Shown one piece after another: positions 1-6,103 of a DNA stretch of 6,784 nt. The notes below the pieces were generated by a model. The model worked only from the letters and a program-made list of their open reading frames with translations, ran no database searches and was not told where the DNA came from. Each line of letters opens with the position of its first letter. Position 1 is the stretch's first letter. Where the stretch lies: assembly GCA_033762055.1 (NCBI GenBank), contig JANRLZ010000288.1:1-6784 (forward strand), given 5' to 3'. The DNA comes from M3007 sp033762055. GTDB lineage: Bacteria > Bacteroidota > Bacteroidia > Chitinophagales > Saprospiraceae. Made by a program: the position numbers and the translations under genes.

Positions 1-2
1 TC

Positions 3-470
3 TTAGAAAGGCAAGTCGTCGCCTTCAGTAAGCGGCGGCGCATCAGCATGAACAGCCGGTGGCGCATCGTTTCCGACATTGCGGGCGCCAGGTGTACTGG
101 ACGGCTCGGCAGTCGGGAAACGGTTTTCAAAACCGCCACTACCACCTTCTCGTTTGTCGAGCATACGGAATGTATTGGCGACGATATCAGTAAACGTTTT
201 TTCCACTCCGTCTTTATCGGTGTATTTCCGGTAGGAAATTTTGCCTTCGACATAAACGGTGCTGCCCTTTTTGAGGGCTTTGGCACGTTCGGCCAGATCT
301 CGCCAAACTACGACGTTGTGCCATTCGGTCTGGGTTTGCCAGTTGCCGTCTTTGTCTTTGTAGTTTTCATTGGTGGCAAGTGAAAAGCGACCGACCGGGG
401 TGCCGTTCTCCAAGGTGCGAATTTCCGGATCGCCGCCAAGATTGCCGATGAGGGTTACCTTGTTAATCAT
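3..470 (-). CDS. ssb: Single-stranded DNA-binding protein SSB
   Basis: A 155-residue SSB that coats single-stranded DNA in replication, recombination and repair and recruits partner enzymes through its C-terminal tip. The N-terminal OB fold covers about residues 1-107. It opens with MINKVTLIGNLGGDPEIR, typical of the family, and has aromatic residues (W44, W50, W56, F61-region strand) where base-stacking residues are expected. A Gly/Pro/Ala-rich disordered linker (about 109-148) leads to the acidic tip EGDDLPF, matching the conserved DDxPF ending, so the protein is complete. The reading frame stays open upstream to 518, but the ATG at 470 is chosen because the OB fold begins exactly there. 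No Shine-Dalgarno is visible, as is usual in Bacteroidota. It lies downstream of mutY on the same strand, 186 nt away, so it may have its own promoter. The stop codon is two bases from the window edge. Confidence 0.97.
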   Translation of the reverse strand: MINKVTLIGNLGGDPEIRTLENGTPVGRFSLATNENYKDKDGNWQTQTEWHNVVVWRDLAERAKALKKGSTVYVEGKISYRKYTDKDGVEKTFTDIVANTFRMLDKREGGSGGFENRFPTAEPSSTPGARNVGNDAPPAVHADAPPLTEGDDLPF

Positions 471-656
471 GGTGTTGAGTGTGATGATGTAATGTATGAA
501 AAATCTGCCGGTGTACAATCTGCTCAGTGATTCACATTGTTTTTTCGTGAAAGGGGGGCGTACAGGGATAGAGCGCTCCGGAGTCCCTGATTAACCCGCC
601 AAATTCGCCGTAAAATACAGTCGGGAAGACTAACAGTCCTACTTGTAAACCGGTAC
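471..656. other. mutY-ssb intergenic region with a small hairpin
   Basis: This 186-nt gap separates the end of mutY from the start of ssb, both on the minus strand. I see no gene in it. It contains a 6-bp stem (CAGGGA at 563-568, TCCCTG at 584-589) whose loop is itself self-complementary (CTCCGGAG). A run of six G follows on the left side. Read on the minus strand, the hairpin is not directly followed by a T run, so it is not a textbook intrinsic terminator. I could not find a convincing ssb promoter. It is most likely the 5' leader and promoter region of ssb. Confidence 0.4.
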
Positions 657-1724
657 TTACCTCAAAGTTAATACATTGTTTTCTAAATAGGAAGCAATCA
701 CCCTGGGAAATGCAATATTTTTTTTCAGATTTTTTCTGGCCACACGCTCGCAGTCGGCCAGCAAAGAATGGTCGAGTGCATCAGGGTATTCATTGTCAGA
801 CAAATAGACCTCACAAAACACAGCCGTCACTTCCTGGTGGGTAAGTTGCTGTCGATAAGGAGCGGAAATATGGATCAATTGACCTTTAAAAGGCAATTTT
901 TCGGGCAATTTTTCAATTTGTGGAAACTCCCAAAGCCCTTTCCAAATATCATCGCCCGTTCTTTTCCGAACCAGTACATGGTCGTCATGGTTGATAATCA
1001 AGTAAATAAAATCCCGCTTTTTTCGCACCAATGCTTTTGATTTTACCGGCAGTTCGCGCAGCTGATCGCTATTAAAAGCGACACACTCGGCACGAAACGG
1101 GCAAAACATACACAATGGTTGCTGGGGGGTACAACAGGTCGCTCCGAAATCCATCATTGCCTGGTTGTGGGCGCCGGGTCTGAGAGGATCCAGCAGCGCC
1201 TGGGCCAATGCTGCAAAGTATTTGCGACCTGCATTTGAATCAGAAGGGATTTTGATTCCCCATCTACGCGCCAACACCCGGTAAACATTGCCATCCACCA
1301 CCGCATGCGGCAATCCGAAGGCAAAGGACGCAATAGCGGCAGCCGTGTAATCGCCCACCCCTTTTAAAGCGCGTATGGTTTCATAGGAAGTCGGGAATTT
1401 CCCGTCCAGTTCACGGGCAATATAACGTGCGGCGGCATGCATATTGCGGGCGCGGGCGTAATAGCCAAGTCCTTCCCAGTGTTTCAACAACTCGTCTTCC
1501 GGCGCCTCGGCAAGGTGGTGAATGGACGGATAGGCGGCAATAAATTTTTGGTAATAAGGCAATCCTTGTTCTACCCTGGTTTGTTGCAGAATGATTTCAG
1601 ACAGCCATATTTTGTAAGGGTCATTTTCTCCCTTCCAGGGCAAAGGGCGCGGGTTTTGATCCGACCATGCGAACAGTTCTTCTCTGAATCGGCCGATCTG
1701 TAACTCGTCGGGGAACTCATGCAT
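657..1724 (-). CDS. mutY: A/G-specific adenine DNA glycosylase MutY
   Basis: A 355-residue base-excision repair enzyme that removes adenine mispaired with 8-oxoguanine, preventing G:C to T:A changes. The HhH-GPD catalytic domain spans about residues 10-215. It shows the catalytic Glu43 in WLSEIILQQT, a helix-hairpin-helix LKGVGDYTAAAI (120-131), and catalytic Asp144 in VVDGNVYRVLAR. The [4Fe-4S] cluster cysteines are C198, C205, C208 and C214 in the standard C-x6-C-x2-C-x5-C spacing. As far as I recall, this numbering coincides with Geobacillus stearothermophilus MutY. The C-terminal NUDIX-like domain that recognises 8-oxoG runs from about residue 237 to the end. It carries L294-T295-H296 at the position of the Phe-Ser-His loop, with the His kept. 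The start at 1724 overlaps the upstream HD gene by 8 nt; a start at 1754 is open but would lengthen the overlap to 38 nt. All key residues are present. Confidence 0.96.
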   Translation of the reverse strand: MHEFPDELQIGRFREELFAWSDQNPRPLPWKGENDPYKIWLSEIILQQTRVEQGLPYYQKFIAAYPSIHHLAEAPEDELLKHWEGLGYYARARNMHAAARYIARELDGKFPTSYETIRALKGVGDYTAAAIASFAFGLPHAVVDGNVYRVLARRWGIKIPSDSNAGRKYFAALAQALLDPLRPGAHNQAMMDFGATCCTPQQPLCMFCPFRAECVAFNSDQLRELPVKSKALVRKKRDFIYLIINHDDHVLVRKRTGDDIWKGLWEFPQIEKLPEKLPFKGQLIHISAPYRQQLTHQEVTAVFCEVYLSDNEYPDALDHSLLADCERVARKNLKKNIAFPRVIASYLENNVLTLR

Positions 1725-2307
1725 AAGTAGCAACCAACTCGTGCAAACCTTCAAGATAACGCTGTTTGACCGGCTCGCGCAACGTTTTATTTGTATGAGT
1801 ATGAAAACGATGCGCGCTCAGGAAACTGACCTGAAGGCGATTCCATGCTTGTTCGTCGCCAATCAGATGATAGGCCTGAAGCTCCTGAAACAGCGAATTG
1901 CCAATTGTATAAAAATCGTCGCGGCCCAGATAGTCGAGATCAGCGTCACAAAGTATTTCTTCAAGCAGATTAGAAGGGGATTGCGGAATTTTTGTGGCCA
2001 TAATCATGCTGCAAATCCGTTCGATATCCTCGGGTTGGTACCCGAATCGAGGCAAATGTTCACGCACCAACAAACAACCCTCGGCTTCGTGACCGCTGTG
2101 TTTGTTTTTGATAAAACCCGAATCGTGGAACAATGCTGCCGTTTTGACCAATGCAGTTTCATGCTCACTCACGCCTTCACGCCGACAAATCTCAGCCGAC
2201 ATCTTTAGCACATCAACGGTGTGGTGCAGCCCGTGGTACTTCAGCTGATCGGAGAGCTCGTCGCGGAGTTTGGCCAGGATGAATTGTTTGGCAGCGCGGT
2301 AATCCAT
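1717..2307 (-). CDS. HD-domain metal-dependent phosphohydrolase, substrate unknown
   Basis: A 196-residue, probably cytosolic protein with no signal peptide. HD-superfamily metal ligands are visible in order: the first His in YHGLHHTVDVL (H28 or H29), the His-Asp doublet H61-D62 in LFHDSGF, further histidines H70 and H73 in NKHSGHE, and the final Asp in LCDADLDYLGRDDF (D121 or D123). Such domains usually hydrolyse phosphate esters or nucleotides, but the sequence does not show which substrate. The start at 2307 is chosen because the conserved-looking protein begins at MDYRAAKQF. The frame is open to 2451, but that stretch reads as low-complexity leader. The gene is transcribed before mutY and overlaps it by 8 nt, implying co-transcription and probably translational coupling. 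No clear promoter was found. Family assignment is firm; function is not. Confidence 0.88.
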   Translation of the reverse strand: MDYRAAKQFILAKLRDELSDQLKYHGLHHTVDVLKMSAEICRREGVSEHETALVKTAALFHDSGFIKNKHSGHEAEGCLLVREHLPRFGYQPEDIERICSMIMATKIPQSPSNLLEEILCDADLDYLGRDDFYTIGNSLFQELQAYHLIGDEQAWNRLQVSFLSAHRFHTHTNKTLREPVKQRYLEGLHELVATYA

Positions 2308-2454
2308 GTGATGCGGTCGGTCGTCGGTCGTTCGATTTTTTTTGGAGAAAACGCCGCCTGCCGAAATTTGTTGGTCGGAGCGCAGCCCAAAAATGCGGGT
2401 TTTCTTGTTACTATATGAAGTAAGACAAAAAATTTTTGTTAAGTCAACCAATTT

Positions 2455-2480
2455 TGTGCCGATTTGAAACCTGTGCCGAT
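2455..2480 (+). repeat. 9-bp direct repeat TGTGCCGAT, two copies
   Basis: Identical copies of TGTGCCGAT lie at 2455-2463 and 2472-2480, 17 nt apart start to start, in the divergent promoter region. They flank the putative -33 element of the DUF937 gene. They could be a tandem binding site or chance. Nothing else supports an operator. Confidence 0.3.
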
Positions 2481-2497
2481 ACTTTTAAACACCTTTG
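2463..2497 (+). promoter_or_regulatory. Possible Bacteroidota-type promoter for the DUF937 gene
   Basis: CACCTTTG at 2490-2497 matches the TAnnTTTG -7 element at five of six defined positions and is followed by CG. A TTTG lies at 2463-2466, but the 23-nt spacing is longer than the usual 19-21. Transcription would begin near 2503, giving a leader of about 85 nt before the ATG at 2588. This is a weak to moderate call made by eye. Confidence 0.3.
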
Positions 2498-2587
2498 CGT
2501 CTTAGTGCCGCCTTCCCATCAAGACACTTTGTTTCAGCGGAGGCAAATTTCATTTCATTCTCACATCCAACACCCATTTTTTTGATC

Positions 2588-3220
2588 ATGAACATAATGG
2601 ACATCCTTCAGAGCCAGGTTTCTGACGAAATGCTCGGCCAACTTTCGGAATATATCGGCGCTGAACCACAGCAAACCGCTCAGGCTACCAGTGGCATCTT
2701 TGCCACATTGTTAGGCGGGTTGGCCAATAACGCTTCTACTGAAGGCGGACTTGCATCCTTAGGCGCTGCACTCGACCGCGACCACGACGGCTCCGTACTC
2801 GACGACCTGATGGGCATGATGGGTGGCATGTTGCAAGGAGGCGGACAAGAATCGCGTGCTACCAACGGAATGGGTATTTTGGGACACATTCTCGGCGACC
2901 GGCAGGAAGTGGCCGCCGAACAAATCGGGCAATCTTCTGGCCTCAGCACCGGACAAATCATGAAACTGTTGCCCATTCTTGCGCCGATCGTTATGAGCGT
3001 ATTGGGCAAAGCAAAAAACTCGGGCGGCCTTGATCTGGGCAGCCTGGCCGGGGTGCTTTTGGGCGGCGCCCAGCAAGCGCAACAACAACCCGGCATGGGC
3101 GATCTGATTGGTTCTGTGCTCGGCTCGGTACTTGGCGGCAACCAACCGGCGCAACAACAACAAAATACGGGCGGCGACCTGCTCGGCTCGGTACTCGGCG
3201 GTATTTTCGGAAAACGCTAA
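2588..3220 (+). CDS. DUF937 (YidB-like) family protein with Gly/Gln-rich repeat tail
   Basis: A 210-residue protein matching the DUF937 pattern along most of its length. Landmarks are MNIMDILQSQ at the start, an amphipathic region with LLGGLANNAS (41-50), the acidic loop DRDHDGSVLDDL (63-74), GILGHILGDRQ (96-106) and SGLSTGQIMKLLPILAPIVMSVLG (117-140, two helices). From about 146 the protein becomes Gly/Leu/Gln-rich, with VLLGGAQQAQQQP, then two copies of LGSVLGG separated by a Gln/Asn-rich spacer, ending GIFGKR. There is no signal peptide, transmembrane helix or catalytic motif, and the family has no established biochemical function that I know of. The start at 2588 is preferred because family members commonly begin M-N-x-x-D-x-L; M4 at 2597 is the alternative. 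The frame opens at 2495, but that part is not family-like. It is the only plus-strand gene in the middle of the window and converges on the thioredoxin gene. Confidence 0.88.
   Translation: MNIMDILQSQVSDEMLGQLSEYIGAEPQQTAQATSGIFATLLGGLANNASTEGGLASLGAALDRDHDGSVLDDLMGMMGGMLQGGGQESRATNGMGILGHILGDRQEVAAEQIGQSSGLSTGQIMKLLPILAPIVMSVLGKAKNSGGLDLGSLAGVLLGGAQQAQQQPGMGDLIGSVLGSVLGGNQPAQQQQNTGGDLLGSVLGGIFGKR
3117..3201 (+). repeat. 22-bp intragenic direct repeat encoding LGSVLGG
   Basis: The 22-mer beginning TGCTCGGCTCGGTACT occurs at 3117-3138 and again at 3180-3201, differing at one base (a T/C in a synonymous Leu codon). The 63-nt offset equals 21 codons, so the reading frame is kept and both copies encode LGSVLGG. 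Near-identity at the DNA level, including codon choice, suggests a fairly recent duplication within the 3' end of the DUF937 gene. Confidence 0.75.
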
Positions 3221-3233
3221 ATCCAGTCTGCAC

Positions 3234-3273
3234 AAAAAAACGGGGACTTTGCTGTATGCAAAGTCCCCGTTTT
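3234..3273. terminator. Bidirectional intrinsic terminator
   Basis: A perfect 12-bp stem, CGGGGACTTTGC (3241-3252) with GCAAAGTCCCCG (3258-3269), closes a 5-nt TGTAT loop. It extends by four A:T pairs to 16 bp. On the plus strand the stem runs into TTTT followed by AATTAAT. On the minus strand the run of seven A at 3234-3240 becomes a U tract. It sits 13 nt after the DUF937 stop and about 50 nt after the end of the convergent thioredoxin gene, so it can stop transcription from both sides. Confidence 0.9.
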
Positions 3274-3325
3274 AATTAATAGCAGGGTTGTTATGATTTA
3301 CATGAAAAACACAAAACACCCTGGT

Positions 3326-3826
3326 TTATATCTTCTCGCTCAGCATTTTGTCCATGTAATGAGGCTTTAAATTAACCCCCATAATCACCCCTTCCCGATT
3401 GAGCAGAAAGGTAGCTGGTATGGATTTTACATTGAACAGTTGGGTTTGCAATCCGTCAAATTCCGATGATTCCATAGCATGGTATTTCCAGCGCATCTGA
3501 TCCTGTTCAATGGCCCGTTTCCAGCTGCGTTCATTGGGCTCCACCCCGATACTGAAGATTTCGAAACCACGTTCGTGGTACTTGTTGTACAATTCGACCA
3601 GTTCCGGATTTTCTTTCCGGCAAGATCCGCACCAGCTCCCCCAAAATTGCAGCAGCACAAATTTTCCTCTCAGATCGGATAACCTGGCCTGCTCGCCGCT
3701 GATCAATGTCACCTCGAAATCGGGCGTTTGCTCCCCCGCCTTGAAACGGGGCATACGATATTTGTAAAAAAGAAATGCGACAAACAAGAGCAGCGCGACA
3801 ATACCAATTGTGCGGGTGTTTTTCAT
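3326..3826 (-). CDS. TlpA/ResA-like membrane-anchored thiol-disulfide oxidoreductase
   Basis: A 166-residue thioredoxin-fold protein. A short positively charged start is followed by a hydrophobic segment (about residues 7-21), an uncleaved anchor placing the domain outside the cytoplasmic membrane. No lipobox cysteine is visible. The AhpC/TSA-like opening GEQTPDFEVTLISGEQARLSDLRGK (31-55) leads to the active site WCGSC (C66, C69), followed by Glu72. The cis-proline is P137 in SIPATFLL. The roughly 70 residues between them contain the extra segment characteristic of TlpA-type proteins. Relatives reduce disulfides in cytochrome c maturation or envelope proteins; the actual partner here is unknown. 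The CGSC dipeptide is less common than CGPC or CEPC. The start at 3826 precedes the anchor directly. It is downstream of parE on the same strand with a 146-nt gap, and ends at the shared bidirectional terminator. Confidence 0.92.
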   Translation of the reverse strand: MKNTRTIGIVALLLFVAFLFYKYRMPRFKAGEQTPDFEVTLISGEQARLSDLRGKFVLLQFWGSWCGSCRKENPELVELYNKYHERGFEIFSIGVEPNERSWKRAIEQDQMRWKYHAMESSEFDGLQTQLFNVKSIPATFLLNREGVIMGVNLKPHYMDKMLSEKI

Positions 3827-3972
3827 GACGGGTGTGTCTATTTGTGCAGATAAATACGATGATTAACGTGCATTTGGCGAGTTAAGAGAGGTTACCCTGC
3901 TTTATTCATACGCACTTTGCGTTGATTGAAACGCGCATCCGGCGACTTGGTTTTTGCAAACAATTGAAAAAT
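3827..3972. other. parE to thioredoxin gene intergenic region
   Basis: A 146-nt gap between two minus-strand genes. It contains one short imperfect hairpin (GCGTT with AACGC near 3919-3934) that lacks a T run in the minus direction, so I do not call a terminator. I found no clear TAnnTTTG element for the thioredoxin gene. Read-through from parE therefore cannot be excluded, though the gap size suggests separate transcription. Confidence 0.35.
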
Positions 3973-5877
3973 TCAGGCTGCCTCTATCTCTTCCAACACT
4001 ACCGGTACGGCTTGCGCTTCTTCTTCCGGCGTATCAATGATATCCAGTTCAACCCGCAGATTGTCTATGATAAACTCCTGTCGCTCAGGGGTATTTTTGC
4101 CCATATAGTAGTCCAGCACATGATCGAGGTTGGTCTCGGCCGGCAGGAAGACCGGATCGAGCCGGATATCTTCACCGATAAAGGCGCCGAATTCGTTGGG
4201 ACTGATTTCTCCGAGCCCTTTAAATCGCGTGATTTCGGGTTTACCGCGCAATTTGTGGATCGCTTGTTGTTTTTCCGTTTCGGAGTAACAGTAAAAAGTC
4301 TGCTGCTTGTCGCGCACGCGGAAAAGGGGCGTATCGAGGATATACAGGTGCCCGTTACGCACAAGGTCCGGGAAAAACTGGAGAAAAAACGTCAGCATGA
4401 GCAGGCGGATGTGCATACCGTCCACATCGGCGTCGGTGGCGATCACCACCCGATTGTAGCGCAGATCGTCGAGTCCGTCTTCGATATTCAGGGCGTGTTG
4501 CAGCAGGTTAAACTCCTCGTTCTGGTACACCACTTTCTTGGTAAGTCCGTAGCAATTAAGCGGTTTACCACGCAGTGAAAAAACGGCCTGTGTGTCTACA
4601 TTTCTGGCCTTGGTAATGGATCCGCTGGCAGAATCACCCTCAGTGATAAACACCGTGGTAGCCAGCCGGATGTCTTCCGGGCCTTTTTCATTGAGGTGAT
4701 AGCGGCAATCGCGCAGTTTTTTGTTGTGAATATTGGCTGCTTTGGCTCGCTGGTTGGCTAATTTTTTTACTTCGGAAATTTCCTTGCGTTCGCGTTCGCT
4801 TTGCTGGATACGTTTAAGGAGTTCTTTGGCTACCTCCTGATTTTTGTGGAGGAAATTATCCAGCTCCTTGGCCAGAAAATCGGCCATAAACGTACGCACG
4901 GCCGGACCATCGGGCGCCATTCTTTCCGAGCCAAGCCGTGTTTTGGTCTGGCTTTCAAATACCGGTTCTTCCACCCGCACCGCTACGGCGGCGATGATGC
5001 TCTCGCGTATATCCTTGGCGTCGAATTCTTTTTTAAAGTGCGTGCGCACCACTTTTACCAATGCTTCGCGAAAAGCGTTGAGGTGGGTGCCGCCCTGTGT
5101 CGTGTTTTGACCATTCACAAAGGAGTAGCATTGCTCGCCGTAGTGATTGCCGTGTGTCATGGCGATCTCCACGTCTTCGCCGCGCAAGTGAATGATCGGA
5201 TAACGCGTCGCTTCCGAGCCGGTTTTCTTTTCCAGCAGATCGAAAAGACCGTTTTTGGAAAGGAAGGATTTGCCGTTGAAATTGATTTTCAAACCGGCAT
5301 TCAGGTAGGCGTAATCCCAGAGTTTTTGCTCAATAAATTCGGTATGCCAGCGATAATTGCGGAATAGTCCGTTGTCGGGCTTGAAAATGACCAGCGTTCC
5401 GTTTTCTTCCTTGGTAGGTTCTAACTTGCTTTCTTTTTTCAGATTGCCAAAATTGAATTCGGCGGTTTTCATCTGCCCTTCCCGTACGGCCGACACCTTA
5501 AAATATTCCGACAAGGCATTCACCGCCTTGGTACCCACCCCGTTGAGGCCCACCGATTTTTTGAATGCTTTGGAATCGTATTTGGCGCCGGTGTTGATTT
5601 TTGACACGACATCCACCACTTTACCCAGTGGAATACCCCGACCGTAATCGCGTACGGTGCAGCCGTTTTCGTTGAGCGTAATATCTATCGTTTTACCATA
5701 CCCCATGGCGTACTCGTCAATACAGTTGTCTATGACTTCTTTGAGCAGAACGTAGATGCCGTCGTCGGGACTGGAGCCATCGCCCAGTTTACCGATGTAC
5801 ATGCCGGGGCGCAAGCGGATGTGCTCGCGCCATTCGAGGGTTTTGATTTCGTCTTCGGTATAGCGGATTTCTTGCAT
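3973..5877 (-). CDS. parE: DNA topoisomerase IV subunit B (ParE)
   Basis: A 634-residue type IIA topoisomerase ATPase subunit, close to the usual ParE length; with ParC it decatenates daughter chromosomes. The GHKL ATPase domain shows Glu47 and Asn51 in EVIDNCIDE, RDYGRGIP (75-82) and the lid GLNGVGTKAVNALS (109-122). The transducer domain carries the phosphate-contacting Lys311 in SQTKTRLGS. The TOPRIM domain has EGDSASG (412-418) and the metal-binding DADVD (481-485). The C-terminal part includes ITRFKGLGEI (548-557) and YMGKNTPERQEFI. It lacks the long GyrB-type insertion, and its overall sequence resembles Bacteroidota ParE rather than GyrB. The start at 5877 fits where family members begin (YTEDEIKTLEWREHIR follows directly) and has an A-rich upstream context. 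The frame is open to an ATG at 6012. No parC is adjacent in this window. Confidence 0.95.
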   Translation of the reverse strand: MQEIRYTEDEIKTLEWREHIRLRPGMYIGKLGDGSSPDDGIYVLLKEVIDNCIDEYAMGYGKTIDITLNENGCTVRDYGRGIPLGKVVDVVSKINTGAKYDSKAFKKSVGLNGVGTKAVNALSEYFKVSAVREGQMKTAEFNFGNLKKESKLEPTKEENGTLVIFKPDNGLFRNYRWHTEFIEQKLWDYAYLNAGLKINFNGKSFLSKNGLFDLLEKKTGSEATRYPIIHLRGEDVEIAMTHGNHYGEQCYSFVNGQNTTQGGTHLNAFREALVKVVRTHFKKEFDAKDIRESIIAAVAVRVEEPVFESQTKTRLGSERMAPDGPAVRTFMADFLAKELDNFLHKNQEVAKELLKRIQQSERERKEISEVKKLANQRAKAANIHNKKLRDCRYHLNEKGPEDIRLATTVFITEGDSASGSITKARNVDTQAVFSLRGKPLNCYGLTKKVVYQNEEFNLLQHALNIEDGLDDLRYNRVVIATDADVDGMHIRLLMLTFFLQFFPDLVRNGHLYILDTPLFRVRDKQQTFYCYSETEKQQAIHKLRGKPEITRFKGLGEISPNEFGAFIGEDIRLDPVFLPAETNLDHVLDYYMGKNTPERQEFIIDNLRVELDIIDTPEEEAQAVPVVLEEIEAA

Positions 5878-6011
5878 TCCTTTTTTTTCGTTGTGCGTGG
5901 ATGGGCGTTCTTTTTTGGCCGAACGCGTTTTGGCAGGTTTGGAAGATTTGTGATTTGCGCCCAAAGTAACGGAGTTTTGAAATGTTGGAGGAGATTGAGA
6001 AAATCCGGACA

Positions 6012-6045
6012 CAAAATTACACTATAATTTGTTTTAAAAAACAAA
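6012..6045 (-). promoter_or_regulatory. Candidate parE promoter
   Basis: Read on the minus strand, TAATTTTG at 6019-6012 is a perfect match to the Bacteroidota -7 consensus TAnnTTTG. A TTTG at 6045-6042 could be the -33 element, though the 22-nt spacing is slightly long. Transcription would begin near 6005, leaving a leader of about 125 nt before the ATG at 5877. That would place the upstream in-frame ATG at 6012 outside the transcript. Confidence 0.5.
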
Positions 6046-6047
6046 TT
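6026..6047. repeat. Perfect 10-bp inverted repeat at the parE promoter
   Basis: AATTTGTTTT (6026-6035) and AAAACAAATT (6038-6047) are exact reverse complements separated by two A. The palindrome lies between and over the candidate -33 and -7 elements of parE, in the region shared with the divergent deacetylase gene. It is A/T-only apart from one G and one C, so part of the symmetry may reflect composition. A protein-binding operator is possible. Confidence 0.6.
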
Positions 6048-6085
6048 GTTTATAAAAAAAATAAGCAAAAACCCGACTCACCCGC

Positions 6086-6093
6086 TACTTTCG
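6086..6093 (+). promoter_or_regulatory. Possible -7 element for the deacetylase gene
   Basis: TACTTTCG resembles the Bacteroidota -7 element TAnnTTTG, with C replacing the last T. No TTG is found at the expected -33 distance. Initiation about 6 nt downstream would leave a leader of only a few nucleotides before the ATG at 6104. This is a weak call. Confidence 0.22.
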
Positions 6094-6103
6094 CTCCGGG
6101 AGC

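Larger units (their letters stand above)
2308..2587. other. Divergent intergenic region between the HD gene and the DUF937 gene
   Basis: This 280-bp stretch separates divergently transcribed genes and should hold both promoters. Features seen: a 15-bp A/T palindrome at 2425-2439 (ACAAAAA, one central A, TTTTTGT); a 9-bp direct repeat TGTGCCGAT at 2455-2463 and 2472-2480; a CCTTTGCG block near 2492-2499 resembling a Bacteroidota -7 region on the plus strand; and a GGTCGGTCGTCGGTCG tandem-like stretch near 2315-2330. Both flanking reading frames extend into the region without stops, but the extensions do not look like conserved protein. No RNA gene was recognised. Confidence 0.45.

Noticed and set aside
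489..518. Possible ssb promoter on the minus strand: TTG at 518-516 and TACATTAC at 496-489 with 19-nt spacing
   Set aside because: The spacing fits, but the -7 element matches only TAnnTT of TAnnTTTG, too weak to annotate.
1725..1754. Longer MutY start at 1754 adding ten residues (MKVCTSWLLL)
   Set aside because: It would enlarge the overlap with the HD gene to 38 nt, and the start at 1724 gives residue numbering that fits the MutY family.
2680..3235. Long open frames on the minus strand opposite the DUF937 gene
   Set aside because: Their proteins are Pro/Arg/Ser-rich with no family resemblance, and arise from the GC-biased codons of the plus-strand gene.
3895..3940. Hairpin GCGTT/AACGC downstream of parE as a terminator
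   Set aside because: The stem is only 5 bp and no T run follows in the direction of parE transcription.
3922..4578. 218-codon plus-strand open frame antisense to the end of parE
   Set aside because: It is fully covered by a certain ParE coding region and its translation resembles no known protein; a shadow frame.
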